NCBI RefSeq assembly: GCF_035920345.1
Contig: NZ_CP109149.1
Location: forward strand, 992,001-1,056,000
Origin: Nocardia vinacea
GTDB taxonomy: Bacteria; Actinomycetota; Actinomycetes; Mycobacteriales; Mycobacteriaceae
DNA length: 64,000 nucleotides
Direction: 5' to 3'
Numbering within the stretch: position 1 is the stretch's first letter; the number at the start of each line of letters is the position of its first letter. Positions 17,887-26,943 of the stretch are shown here, one piece after another. The notes below the pieces were generated by a model. That model saw only the letters and a list, made by a program, of their open reading frames with translations, did no database searches and was not told the origin of the DNA. A program made the position numbers and the translations under genes.

Positions 17887-19107
17887 TCAATTTCCCTCCA
17901 CCACACCGGGCGCGAATCGGACGGGCAGCCGGGGGATATGTACGTAGTCACCGCCGCTGAATACGTACTCGGGGTCTGCGATGTCCACGGATAGGTCGGG
18001 CAGCCGCCGCATGAGTTCTTCCAACATGACGCGGAGTTCCATTCGCGCCAGCGATGCTCCAGGGCAAGTGTGCACACCGGAGCCGAAGGTCAAGTGCCGG
18101 TTGCGACCTCGGTCCAGGCGAAATTCACAGGGATCGGCGAATACCGCCGGATCCCGGTTGGCGGAGGCCCAGCCCAGATAGACGTCACTGCCCGCGCTGA
18201 TATCGACGCCGCCGAGTTGAGTGTCCGCAGTCGCCCTGCGGAAGAAACCGAAGAACGGTGGCCGCAGTCTAAGCGACTCCTCGACCGCGATCGGAATCAA
18301 TCGTTTCGGATCCGCCGCGATCTGGGTGCGAATATCGGTGTCGCTGAACACATCGACGATGAGACTGGTCATCGCCGACGTGGTGGTGTGGTGTCCGGCG
18401 CCGAGAAACCCGGTGAACAGCGCTACGTAGTCGTCGTCTTCGAGTGACCTGCCTTCTACCTCGATATTGGAGAGATACGTGAGGTAGTCGTCACGCGGTG
18501 TGGTCTTCCTATCGTGTACCTGGGCAAGGGTGATCTCGGCGAACTCGGCCTGGCGAAGGCGGAATTCGGCAGGGTCGCCCTGCGCGCCCAACATCGCCGC
18601 GGCTCGGTTTCGCACTTCCGGAACGAGCTCGTCCTCGATGCCGACGAGCCGGCAGATCGCGTCGGCGGGAATCGTCTCGGCCAACTCCGCGACCAGATCC
18701 GCCGTGCCGCGCTCGATGAAGCCATCGATGTGCTTGTTGATATCGGCCCTGACCGCGGGCTCCAGCACACCGACGATATGGGGTGTCACCGACTGGTCGT
18801 ACAGCGCGCGCCACTCCGTGTGCTGCGGTTCATCCATTTCGAGTGCGGCAAACGAGCTACGTGGCAATATCGGCCGCAGCACCTGCGGTTCGGACGAGAA
18901 GAGTTTGTGATCGCTGGTACCGCGTTTGACAACATCGTATTCCAGCAGAATATGAAATCCGCCGTGCTCTTTGCTGTGGGCGACAGGACACCGGCTGCGA
19001 GCCGCATCGAAAAGTTCGAGTGTGCGCTTCGGGGTCGTGGTATGCGAACTCAGTCGGCCGATTTCCTCGTCGAGCTGGGTTTCCGGAATATCTTGCGAAT
19101 CAATCAT
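17887..19107 (-). CDS. Cytochrome P450 (P450 system 2)
   Basis: About 406 residues. I-helix LGAGHHTTTSAM is canonical (A-G-x-x-T-T), the ExxR motif is EESLRLRPP, and the heme loop FGSGVHTCPGASLARMEL has its Cys near residue 348. The start at 19107 (MIDSQDIPE) is chosen because GGAGGA lies 8 bp upstream; an ATG at 19119 is itself part of that ribosome site. It is followed by the PDR-type reductase gene. Promoter C with the shared LysR box lies upstream. The substrate is unknown; an aromatic or aryl ether is likely from the regulon. Confidence 0.9.
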   Translation of the reverse strand: MIDSQDIPETQLDEEIGRLSSHTTTPKRTLELFDAARSRCPVAHSKEHGGFHILLEYDVVKRGTSDHKLFSSEPQVLRPILPRSSFAALEMDEPQHTEWRALYDQSVTPHIVGVLEPAVRADINKHIDGFIERGTADLVAELAETIPADAICRLVGIEDELVPEVRNRAAAMLGAQGDPAEFRLRQAEFAEITLAQVHDRKTTPRDDYLTYLSNIEVEGRSLEDDDYVALFTGFLGAGHHTTTSAMTSLIVDVFSDTDIRTQIAADPKRLIPIAVEESLRLRPPFFGFFRRATADTQLGGVDISAGSDVYLGWASANRDPAVFADPCEFRLDRGRNRHLTFGSGVHTCPGASLARMELRVMLEELMRRLPDLSVDIADPEYVFSGGDYVHIPRLPVRFAPGVVEGN

Positions 19108-19156
19108 TGATTCCTCCATAACGCGTGAATCGAGTCACAGGTCGGCCGTTCAAACA

Positions 19157-19222
19157 AGAATGCGAGGCATCCGCTGTTCTGTAAAGGACAGGAATTTCGG
19201 GGACGTGATGCGCGCCGTGCAT
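19157..19222 (-). promoter_or_regulatory. LysR-type activated promoter C (P450-2 operon)
   Basis: Read on the reverse strand: palindrome ATGCACGGCGCGCAT (19222-19208), 13-bp gap, TTCCTGTCCTTTA (19194-19182), -35 TTTACA (19185-19180), 17-bp spacer, -10 CATTCT (19162-19157). The box centre lies about 65 bp before the predicted start. Same layout as promoters A, B and D. Confidence 0.7.
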
Positions 19223-19262
19223 CGGCGTGCGAGCCACCCGTGATCGACGGCGTCCGTCGGTC

Positions 19263-20228
19263 CTACGCCGACACTGGCCAGGTCGTAGGGGCTTTGGTTC
19301 GAAGTATGTGTGCCGGAGGGTTGTCGGACGGCGAGCGGTTGGGCCGTGCCGGAAACGCCGAGACACCGGCGACGAACTTCAGGAAGCGCCGCGCGGCCTG
19401 GCCGCTCGGGCCATGCTTGCGGACGACGGCTCCGTAACACCGGAAGGCGGTCGAGTCGCTGAGCGAGATGGTGTCGACCGCGGCAGCGGCTACCGAGTGA
19501 GTGGCAGGCACGACGGCGACGCCCATTCCGGCCGCGACCAGGGCGTGCAGGGTGGAGAGTTCGGTGACCTCGATTGCGATCCGGGGACTGAACCCGGCCT
19601 CCCGGCACAGCCGGTCGGTGACCTGCCGCAGGCCGTACCCGGCCTTCAATGCGATCATCGGCTCGTCCGCCACGTCGGCCATTGCGACGTGATCGCGGCC
19701 TTCGAACACATGGCCCGCGGGAACCCCCAGACACAGCGCCTCACGTCCGAGCGGTATCCACTCGAGGTCGTCCGCGGCCGGCTCGGGCGCAACGAAGCCG
19801 ATGTCGATTCGCCCTTGCCGCACGCTGTCGACCACGGAATCACAAGCGCCGCCATGCAATTCGAAGGACGTACTGGACGCGACCGCACGATACCGATTGA
19901 GCAGGTCCGGGATCAGCCAGCCACCGAAGGAATGCGCGAATCCGAGCGATACCGAGCCTCGATCCGGATCGACCAGTGCAGCGATCCGCTGTTCTCCGCG
20001 GTCGATCTCATTGAGCGCTCGCAACGCGTGGGCCTGGAAGAGTTCGCCGTATTTGTTGAGCCGAAGCCGGTTCTGGTTGCGATCGAAGAGCTGCACTCCG
20101 AGCTTGCGTTCGATTCGGGCCAACGCCCGTGACAGGGTCGGCTGGCTGATGTTCAGCCGAATCGACGCCTCGGTGATGTGCTCGGTCTCGGCCAGCGTTG
20201 TGAACCATTGGAGCTCGCGCAATTGCAT
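19263..20228 (-). CDS. LysR-family regulator (paralogue 2)
   Basis: A 321-residue LysR-type regulator starting MQLRELQWF at 20228; the frame extends 14 codons upstream but the family start matches the paralogue at 3362-4258. HTH recognition segment ISQPTLSRALARIERKLG differs from the paralogue by one residue, so both probably bind the same DNA sequence. Effector domains diverge more, suggesting different inducers. The C-terminus has about 25 extra residues rich in Pro. It sits upstream of the P450-2 operon, but no copy of the shared box was found before its own start. Confidence 0.85.
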   Translation of the reverse strand: MQLRELQWFTTLAETEHITEASIRLNISQPTLSRALARIERKLGVQLFDRNQNRLRLNKYGELFQAHALRALNEIDRGEQRIAALVDPDRGSVSLGFAHSFGGWLIPDLLNRYRAVASSTSFELHGGACDSVVDSVRQGRIDIGFVAPEPAADDLEWIPLGREALCLGVPAGHVFEGRDHVAMADVADEPMIALKAGYGLRQVTDRLCREAGFSPRIAIEVTELSTLHALVAAGMGVAVVPATHSVAAAAVDTISLSDSTAFRCYGAVVRKHGPSGQAARRFLKFVAGVSAFPARPNRSPSDNPPAHILRTKAPTTWPVSA

Positions 20229-20458
20229 GGTCAACCTAACCCTCGGGAAGGGGCGCCGACACTGGCGCACACCTCCCCGGTTGTCCAGCGCTGGAGTCCC
20301 AGTCGATCATTGGGAACATCCCCCGTACCTCGGTTCGCGGGATGGGAACTCCACCATCCCCTCCGAGTGCGCTCCGTCACATGCGGAGGAACACCTAACC
20401 GCTACGTATTCGCGCGCCTACGTATCCTGTGACGTGGAACACCGGCGGTAGTTGCGCG

Positions 20459-22786
20459 TCAGAGCTTTCTACCGAGGGCGTTGGCCGCCCACAGACCGGC
20501 TTCGGTGCGTGAGTTGACGCTGAGCTTGGCCAGAATGTGCTCTACGTGTGCCTCTACCGTGCGCGGGGACAGTACCAACTTGCCCGCAATGGCGCGGTTG
20601 CTGAGTCCATCTGCCAGTAATGTCGCCACCTCTTTTTCCCGCGGCGTCAGCAAGCTGGCAAAGGCCACCGCGTCCGCCTGATCCGAGGGGACGGTGGCAG
20701 CCGGCCCGAGCGCCAGGCGCATTCGCTGGCCCCGGTCCAGTCGCCGCCCGATCTCGTGCTGGCGGGCGAACAGGTCCTCCCCGAGCCGATCCCGAGTGGC
20801 GGCTTTGATCTCCTGATAGCGCGAGCCCAGCATGCCCGGCACTTCGGTATCGATAATGGCCAGCAGTTCCGCGACGACGCCCAACAACTTGGCCGCCTTC
20901 TTGGGGTCGCCGTTGTCCAGCGCGATTCCGGCCAGCAGATACAGGACGACCGCACTGCCGAAGTCGTCGTGGTAGTCCCAGCGGAGGGTGAGGCTTTGTT
21001 TGGCGTACTCCTCGGCGACATCGAGATTCTGGCACGTCCACGCGTCGAATCCCAGCATCCATTGCGAATAGGAGCGCCCCCACGTATCGCCGACCCGCTC
21101 GCTTCGCTCGAGGGCTTCCCGGCCGGCGGCTGTCGCTCCCGCATGATCTCCGGACATGCTCTTGACCAATCCGAGCAAGAACAAGGTCATCAGCAGGCCC
21201 TCGGCATCCGCGTGCTCCCGGTGCTCGGTATAGGCCGCTTCGAGAGCTGAGCGGCAGGCCTCGAAATCCCCGGCGATCATGGTGGTGAAGCCGGTCCAGG
21301 TGGCGGCGCGCGCGGCCATGCGTGGATCGCTGATCTCCCGGGCGATCGCGACGGCCTCGTCGAGAAATCCCAGGGCAGTACGCGTTTCGCCGTGCAGTGC
21401 CTCGAACCAGCCCGCTGCCCATAGTGCGTTGCCACGCTCGGCGCAGGCGGTCGCGTCGCTGGCGAGGGCTCTCTCCAGCCAGCGTCGACCTTCGCGGAGA
21501 TGGCCACTCATCCACGAGAAGCGAAGGTTGGCGGCCAGCTCCAGGGCGCCATGGGAGCCTGGGGCTGCCCGGAGGAGATCATCGAAGGCCAGCTCGAGGT
21601 TCGTGAAATCGGACTCCCAGCGCTGGACGATATCGGGTTGGTCCGGGCCGAAGAAGTTCTCCGCGGCTCGGGTTGCCCAGGTTCGGTAGTACTCCGTGTG
21701 GGCACGGCGAGCGCGTCCGTAGTCGTCGCTGTCGCGCGCGTGTTCGCGAGCGAATTCGCGCAGCGTTTCCAGGAACCGGTAGCGCATGCCATCCTGAGCC
21801 GTCTCGGTGAGGACGATCGATTTGGATACCAAGCCGTCGAGCGCGTCGAGCAGTTTGGTTCCCTCCAGTGGAGGGAGTCCGCAGACCGCCTCGATCGCGG
21901 GGAGATCGGCACTGCCGCTGAACACGGCCATCCTCTCCCAGAGCAACTGCTCGGTTGGGGAGCAGAGGTCATAGCTCCAACGCACAAGCGCGTCGAGCGA
22001 CTGGTGGTGCGCCGCGGTAGTGGGATCGCCGGAGGTCAACAACGCGAATCGGTCGTCGATGTGGGCCAGCAGCTCCTGTACTGACAGCGAACGCAGGCGC
22101 ACAGCTGCGAGTTCGATGGCCAGCGGCATTCCATCGAGCTTGGCGCAGAGTCTGGAGACCGCCGCGGTGGTGCGCTCGGTGATCTCGAATTGATCGTTGA
22201 CGGACTTGGCTCGGGCTTCCAACATGGCGACGGCCGGATATTGGCGTAGTTCGTCCACAGTGACGTCGTGCTGGCTCGGCGGGGTCGCCAGCGGGCGAAC
22301 GACAACCACACGTTCGCCACGGATTCCCAATGGCTCTCTACTCGTTGTCAATACTCGCAGCTCGGTGGAAGCGGCGAGGAGCGCGGACACCAATCGCCGG
22401 CATCCGGGCAGCACATGCTCGCAATTGTCCAGTATCAACAGCATCGAGCGGTCGGCCACATGCCGGCGGAGCTGTTCTTCCGCGCCTACGGTGGCCAGCG
22501 CACCCAGGCCCAGTTGGGTCACCACGGCTTCGGCGACGGTATCCGAACTGCGTTGTGCGCCAAGCTCTACGAACCAGGTGCCGTCCCGGAACGCTCGGTC
22601 GAGAGTGGCGGACAACGCTGCGGACAATGTGGTCTTGCCGACGCCACCAGGACCGGTGAGGGTCACGAGGCGGGTAGCGGAAAACAATTCGCGCGCCGTT
22701 GCCAGCTCGCGCTGGCGCCCGAACAGTTCGTCCGGTGGTGGCGCCAGGGCTCGAGCCCGAGATACGTGCTTACTCATCCCGGTCAT
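20459..22786 (-). CDS. Large ATP-binding LuxR-family (LAL-type) transcriptional regulator
   Basis: A 775-residue protein: N-terminal P-loop ATPase with Walker [10 protein letters not shown] near residue 45 and [10 protein letters not shown] as Walker B, a middle region of TPR-like helices (about 400-680), and a C-terminal LuxR HTH ([25 protein letters not shown]). No cyclase domain is visible. Such proteins act as signal-dependent activators. It stands alone between a LysR gene and a P450 operon. A role in controlling the catabolic genes is possible but only by position. Confidence 0.85.
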   Translation of the reverse strand: MTGMSKHVSRARALAPPPDELFGRQRELATARELFSATRLVTLTGPGGVGKTTLSAALSATLDRAFRDGTWFVELGAQRSSDTVAEAVVTQLGLGALATVGAEEQLRRHVADRSMLLILDNCEHVLPGCRRLVSALLAASTELRVLTTSREPLGIRGERVVVVRPLATPPSQHDVTVDELRQYPAVAMLEARAKSVNDQFEITERTTAAVSRLCAKLDGMPLAIELAAVRLRSLSVQELLAHIDDRFALLTSGDPTTAAHHQSLDALVRWSYDLCSPTEQLLWERMAVFSGSADLPAIEAVCGLPPLEGTKLLDALDGLVSKSIVLTETAQDGMRYRFLETLREFAREHARDSDDYGRARRAHTEYYRTWATRAAENFFGPDQPDIVQRWESDFTNLELAFDDLLRAAPGSHGALELAANLRFSWMSGHLREGRRWLERALASDATACAERGNALWAAGWFEALHGETRTALGFLDEAVAIAREISDPRMAARAATWTGFTTMIAGDFEACRSALEAAYTEHREHADAEGLLMTLFLLGLVKSMSGDHAGATAAGREALERSERVGDTWGRSYSQWMLGFDAWTCQNLDVAEEYAKQSLTLRWDYHDDFGSAVVLYLLAGIALDNGDPKKAAKLLGVVAELLAIIDTEVPGMLGSRYQEIKAATRDRLGEDLFARQHEIGRRLDRGQRMRLALGPAATVPSDQADAVAFASLLTPREKEVATLLADGLSNRAIAGKLVLSPRTVEAHVEHILAKLSVNSRTEAGLWAANALGRKL

Positions 22787-22852
22787 TGTGCTCCAGCGCC
22801 ATACCGGTCGTCATGGATTTGCCGGTCGCGCAATTCCGCTGCGCGACCGGTA

Positions 22853-24055
22853 TCAGCCCCAGGTAATCGGCAGTGTGGTGAGGCCGCGAAAAACCCATCC
22901 GTTCCAGGCCACTTCCCGGCGCGTATCGACACGCAGCCGAGGAAGTTCCGAGTACAGCAACGGAACCGCGATCTCCCCGATTCCGATGCGCGCGGCCCAG
23001 TTGCCGGCGCACATGTGCACGCCACCGCCGAACGCCAAATGCGGATGCCGCGGGCGGAAGATGTCGAACTCGTCGGCGCGCTCGAAGACGGTGGCGTCGC
23101 GGTTCGCTGCGGCGATCATGACGCCGACCATCGTACGGGCGGGCAGTGCGACATCCTGAAGGACGGTGTCACGCGTCGTCTCCCGCGGGTAGTAGCCGAT
23201 CGGGGAAAGCCATCGGACCGTCTCATCGAATACGGTCGGCCACAAGGCCGGGTCAGCCAAGACGCGATCACGTTGGTCGCGATGGCCATCCAGCGCCCAG
23301 ACCGAGCTCGTGATCGCGTGCTGAGGCTCGTTCATGCCGCCCGAGATGGTGAGATTGACGTTTGCGGCGATCTGCGTCATCGTCATTCCCGCGTTGGCGA
23401 ACGCGGAGATCATGCTTTCGTTCGGATGCGCCCGGTAGTGCGGGACGAGCTCGCCGAGACGAGCGTCGACCTCCGCGCGGACGTCGTCGCACCGCTGCCA
23501 GAGTTCCGGATCGTCGAAGATATTGCCGATTCCCTCGACGAACGTATTCGACCAGCGGCGCATCACTTCGACCTCGACGTCCTGGAAACCCAGCAGGTCG
23601 ATCAGGTTCTGCGAGGCGACCGGAGCCGCGTAGTCCCGGTTGAGGTCGGCTCGGTCGGGTCCCTGCTCCCGCAGGTTCTCGAGATGGGTCCGGGCATTGC
23701 GTTCGAAGATCGGCGCCCAGTGGGCCCTCATACTCGACGGCCGCAGGGTCCGGTTGACGGGTTGCCGCTCGCTCGCATGGTCGGGATCGTCCTTGTTCAC
23801 CATGGGTGGGGCACCCACGGCCCGGGCCATCTGGGCGGTGGCGCCGGTGGTGATGTCCGCGCTGAAGGTTTCCTGGTCGGCGTCGATGGCCCGGCAAGCT
23901 TGGTGGGAGGTCACCAGGTACTGGTTCAACGCGGGCACCCATGCCACCGGGGACTCGTCGAGCAGCCGTCGGTAGGTGGGGTAGGGATCGGTCACCATCG
24001 CGACGGGGTCGACCCAGTCAGCGGTGGGAATCGCGGAGGTCGAATGCGGTGTCAT
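22853..24055 (-). CDS. Cytochrome P450, CYP255/GcoA-like (P450 system 3, candidate aryl-O-demethylase)
   Basis: A 400-residue P450. The I-helix reads ISGGMNEPQHAITSS, with Glu-Pro where the acid-alcohol pair is expected. GcoA, the guaiacol O-demethylase, as I remember it, has a similar AMQEPGH. The heme loop HPHLAFGGGVHMCAG (Cys near 349), the WVFRGLTTLPITW C-terminus and the early SPVAWVPALNQYLVTS also follow the GcoA pattern. The start is supported by GAGGAG and an ATGA overlap with the reductase. GcoA works with a fused reductase; here separate 2Fe-2S ferredoxin and reductase genes precede it. Formaldehyde-fixation genes at 37-38 kb fit O-demethylation. Confidence 0.88.
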   Translation of the reverse strand: MTPHSTSAIPTADWVDPVAMVTDPYPTYRRLLDESPVAWVPALNQYLVTSHQACRAIDADQETFSADITTGATAQMARAVGAPPMVNKDDPDHASERQPVNRTLRPSSMRAHWAPIFERNARTHLENLREQGPDRADLNRDYAAPVASQNLIDLLGFQDVEVEVMRRWSNTFVEGIGNIFDDPELWQRCDDVRAEVDARLGELVPHYRAHPNESMISAFANAGMTMTQIAANVNLTISGGMNEPQHAITSSVWALDGHRDQRDRVLADPALWPTVFDETVRWLSPIGYYPRETTRDTVLQDVALPARTMVGVMIAAANRDATVFERADEFDIFRPRHPHLAFGGGVHMCAGNWAARIGIGEIAVPLLYSELPRLRVDTRREVAWNGWVFRGLTTLPITWG

Positions 24056-25350
24056 GAAAAACTCCTCGAGGTGAGGGCGGATGCTCGGTGGGGCGCCAAG
24101 CTGTCCTGAGCGAACGACTTGAGGCTGAATGCGGGATCGTGCAGTTGGTCGATGTCGGGTGAGCGACCGGCCGTCAGGACGCGCCGGGCCGCCACGTGAT
24201 CGGCGGGGCGATTGAGTGATTCGACCGCGGCGAGGCGGCCTTGGCGGTAGCAGCAGACCGAGAACCGACCGGTGTTCGGATCCCCCAGGACGACCTCGAT
24301 GTCGTCGGCGCGGCGCACTCCCGCGATCTGCAGTTTCAGTTCACCCTGGTGGCTCCAGAACCAAGGCAGCTCGGCATAGGATTCGGCGTCGCCGAGGATC
24401 GCCGCCGCGACGTGCCGGGCCTGGTCGGTGGCGTTCTGGACCGATTCCACCCGCATGCGGACGCCGGCATGGACATTCGGGTGGTTGGCGCAGTCTCCGA
24501 TGGCGTAGATCGCGGGATCAGCGGTCCGCAGGTGCTCGTCGACGACAATCCCGTCTGCGACGAGAAGGCCTGCCTGGACGGCTAGTTCGTCCCGCGGCAC
24601 TACACCGATTCCGACGAGGACGACATCGGCCGGGTACCGCTCGCCGGTGGTGCTGATCGCACCCGTCACGTGATCGTCGACGCCGGTGAATCGAGCCACC
24701 GCCTCGCCGAGTCGGATATCGATGCCGACCTCGCGGTGCGCGGCAGTCAGGTGATTCGCCATCGCCGGGGACAACGCTCGCCGCATCGGGCGGTCCTCTG
24801 CTTCGAGGACGGTCACGGTGAGCCCGTGTTTCCGTGCCGCCGCCGCGACCTCCAGACCGATAAATCCGCCGCCGACGATCAGCATCGACTCACCTCGACG
24901 CAGCGATGACCGCAGTACCACGGCCTCGGCCTGGGTTCGCAGTGTGTGGATTCCCGCCAGATCGGTTCCGGAGACAGAGACCGTGCGATTTGCCGCGCCG
25001 GTGGCGAGAACGACTGTGTTGTAAGGTAATTCATTACCATCGGAAAGCTGCACGGATCGCGATCGGCGGTTCAGCGCGGTTGCGGTGACACCGCTGCGTA
25101 CCTCGATCCCGCGGTCGGCGAAGTACTTCGGCGTCCGCAGCGGCAAGACCGCCGATTCTGTTGCGGGGGACAGGAATTCCTTCGACAGCGGTGGGCGTTG
25201 GTAGGGCGGCACGGGCTCGTCGCCAATGATGGTCAGGGGGCCGACGTGGCCGCCGGTCCGCAACGCAGCGGCGACCTCTACTCCCGCGTGTCCAGCGCCG
25301 ACGACCACCACCCGCTGGACGGCGGGGTCAGATCTGGGATTCTGGGACAT
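24052..25350 (-). CDS. FAD-dependent ferredoxin reductase for P450 system 3
   Basis: A 432-residue putidaredoxin-reductase-type flavoprotein. FAD motif VVVVGAGHAGVEVAAAL is at the N-terminus, NAD motif MLIVGGGFIGLEVAAAA is near residue 155, and AIYAIGDCANH is the second FAD motif. A GGAGGTGG ribosome site lies inside the end of the ferredoxin gene, which it overlaps by about 23 bp; its stop overlaps the P450 start as ATGA. It reduces the ferredoxin encoded upstream, completing a class I three-component P450 system. Confidence 0.88.
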   Translation of the reverse strand: MSQNPRSDPAVQRVVVVGAGHAGVEVAAALRTGGHVGPLTIIGDEPVPPYQRPPLSKEFLSPATESAVLPLRTPKYFADRGIEVRSGVTATALNRRSRSVQLSDGNELPYNTVVLATGAANRTVSVSGTDLAGIHTLRTQAEAVVLRSSLRRGESMLIVGGGFIGLEVAAAARKHGLTVTVLEAEDRPMRRALSPAMANHLTAAHREVGIDIRLGEAVARFTGVDDHVTGAISTTGERYPADVVLVGIGVVPRDELAVQAGLLVADGIVVDEHLRTADPAIYAIGDCANHPNVHAGVRMRVESVQNATDQARHVAAAILGDAESYAELPWFWSHQGELKLQIAGVRRADDIEVVLGDPNTGRFSVCCYRQGRLAAVESLNRPADHVAARRVLTAGRSPDIDQLHDPAFSLKSFAQDSLAPHRASALTSRSFS

Positions 25351-25654
25351 CGACTTCCACCTCCTCGAGGTCGACGCCGACAGTCAGTTGGCACCCCAGG
25401 CGGCTGCGCTGGTCATCGCGCGGACTGGCGGTGCACTGCAGCATCTCGTCCTCGTCCTCGCCGATCGGCGGAAGCCCTTCCAGATACGGGTCGCGAACGA
25501 GAACGTGGCAGGTCGCGCACATCGCCTGACCGCCGCATTCCCCGATGACGCCGGCGATGCTGTTGCGGACGGCCGCGTGCATAACGCTGACTCCGGCCGC
25601 TGTCTCGACGATGTCGGTCTCGCCGCCGACGTGGTGGAAGATGATCTTGGGCAT
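25328..25654 (-). CDS. [2Fe-2S] ferredoxin for P450 system 3
   Basis: A 108-residue adrenodoxin/putidaredoxin-type ferredoxin with the cluster motif CGGQAMCATCHVLV (C-x5-C-x2-C) and a distal Cys in MLQCTAS. It is first of a ferredoxin-reductase-P450 set, 54 bp after the NmrA-like gene, so it probably shares promoter D. It delivers electrons to the GcoA-like P450. Similar three-gene sets in Rhodococcus drive oxidative dealkylation. Confidence 0.88.
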   Translation of the reverse strand: MPKIIFHHVGGETDIVETAAGVSVMHAAVRNSIAGVIGECGGQAMCATCHVLVRDPYLEGLPPIGEDEDEMLQCTASPRDDQRSRLGCQLTVGVDLEEVEVDVPESQI

Positions 25655-25708
25655 GAGAACTCTCTGTAGTCGGCGGATAGGTTCGGTCCGAGTGAACGCG
25701 CTTGATCG

Positions 25709-26650
25709 CTACGTGACCGCCGCGCTGATCTCGTCGTAGCGCCGGGTCTTCACCTGCTCCATCACGTTGCGCAGTGATTCGGGCTCACGGCCGGTGATCA
25801 GCTTGACGTGGTGCGACAGCAGGGCTTGGTATCCGCCGGCCACCGCGACTTCGGCGGATACCAGTTCATCGCTGGCCCACATATGCCCGTCAGGGCTCGG
25901 CGGCATGTTCGGGTCATAGGTGCGAGGAATGCCGACGGAGTCGAAGAACGCCAGCCGCTCGTCGGCTGTCACGCGCTCGTACTTGATCGGAACGCCGAAG
26001 ACCTCCGAGCCGAGTCGTGCGATCTTCTCGAAATCGAACAGCTCCGGTCCGGTGATCTCATACACGGCTCCCGCATGTCGCTCGGGGTCCAGTAGGCATG
26101 CGGCAGCGCAGTTGGCCACATCGCCTTTCGCCACCGGCGCCAGCGATCCGTATCCGGTGGCCTGCGCCATCACCCCGGCTTGTGCGGCGGGCGCGACCAG
26201 TATTTGACTGACGATTTCGGAGTAGAGGGAACTGCGCAGAATCGTGTGTGCGATGCCGGAGTCGCGGAGGTCGATCTCGGTCTGCCAGTGGTCCTTCGCG
26301 GACAGCGCCGGATTGGTGGGGTGCACACCGCCCACCGAGGTGTACACAATGTGACGGATGTCCGCGCGCCGCGCCGCTTCGATGGCATTGAGGTGCTCGG
26401 GAACTCGGTGTCCGAGGTTGAGTCCACTGATCAAAAGCAGGACATCTCCGCCACGGTAGGCAGAGTCCAATGAATCAGGTTCCTGATAGTCGCCGCGTCG
26501 GACGCTGATCCCGTCGGTCTCACGCTGTGCGAGCTTGTCCGGGGTGCGGGTAACGAGCGTCAGTTCGTGGCGTGGATTCGTGTTCGAGAGCAGTGCGGTG
26601 ACCCGCCGTCCCAGGTCGCCCGAGGCTCCGCTGATAACAATCCGACTCAT
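25709..26650 (-). CDS. NmrA-like NAD(P)-binding reductase
   Basis: A 313-residue atypical short-chain dehydrogenase with a GxxGxxG at MSRIVISGASGDLGRRV. Start at 26650 is preceded by AGGAGA; the frame runs 53 codons further up but that stretch carries promoters. It resembles NmrA/QOR2-type NAD(P)H:quinone oxidoreductases. A role in reducing quinones formed from hydroquinone-type intermediates is plausible. It is the first gene after promoter D and probably leads the ferredoxin-reductase-P450 operon. Confidence 0.75.
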   Translation of the reverse strand: MSRIVISGASGDLGRRVTALLSNTNPRHELTLVTRTPDKLAQRETDGISVRRGDYQEPDSLDSAYRGGDVLLLISGLNLGHRVPEHLNAIEAARRADIRHIVYTSVGGVHPTNPALSAKDHWQTEIDLRDSGIAHTILRSSLYSEIVSQILVAPAAQAGVMAQATGYGSLAPVAKGDVANCAAACLLDPERHAGAVYEITGPELFDFEKIARLGSEVFGVPIKYERVTADERLAFFDSVGIPRTYDPNMPPSPDGHMWASDELVSAEVAVAGGYQALLSHHVKLITGREPESLRNVMEQVKTRRYDEISAAVT

Positions 26651-26723
26651 TGGCTGTTCTCCTGTCGATTTCCACTTGGCCGACCACGACGGCGTGATCG
26701 GCGTCACGGAGTGGATGCAAGCC

Positions 26724-26789
26724 AGAATGCGATTCACTTCAACGGCTGTAAAGGTCAAGAAATTCAGGTGGACGATGCACCAATTGAAT
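26724..26789 (-). promoter_or_regulatory. LysR-type activated promoter D (NmrA/P450-3 operon)
   Basis: Read on the reverse strand: ATTCAATTGGTGCAT (26789-26775, one good half-site GTGCAT), 13-bp gap, TTCTTGACCTTTA (26761-26749), -35 TTTACA, 17-bp spacer, -10 CATTCT (26729-26724). Box centre about 65 bp before the predicted start. It is back to back with promoter B. Confidence 0.65.
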
Positions 26790-26807
26790 AAGAAAATCCT
26801 CGGGATC

Positions 26808-26874
26808 ATGCGTATGGTGCATGGTCTGCCTCAAATTCCTGGCCTTTACGCGGCATCAGGGTGATAAGCATGCT
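26808..26874 (+). promoter_or_regulatory. LysR-type activated promoter B (ALDH operon)
   Basis: Box ATGCGTATGGTGCAT (26808-26822), 13-bp gap, TTCCTGGCCTTTA (26836-26848), -35 TTTACG (26845-26850), 18-bp spacer, -10 CATGCT (26869-26874). Box centre about 66 bp before the predicted start. Its core is near-identical to promoter A with the same spacing. Confidence 0.7.
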
Positions 26875-26943
26875 TGCTGCAACGGAATTCGCCGCGAACG
26901 CGTCTTACTCCATCGCCTCTGACGACAAATCCAGGAGGACCAC

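Noticed and set aside
20229..20458. A fifth copy of the shared LysR box before the second LysR gene
   Set aside because: I read both strands of this gap and found no GYGCAT-N13-TTCCTG arrangement.
22268..24109. Rightward open frame of over 600 codons across the LAL regulator and GcoA-like P450
   Set aside because: Same reason: the reverse strand carries clear Walker, P450 heme and HTH motifs; this one reads as Arg/Gly/Asp-rich filler.
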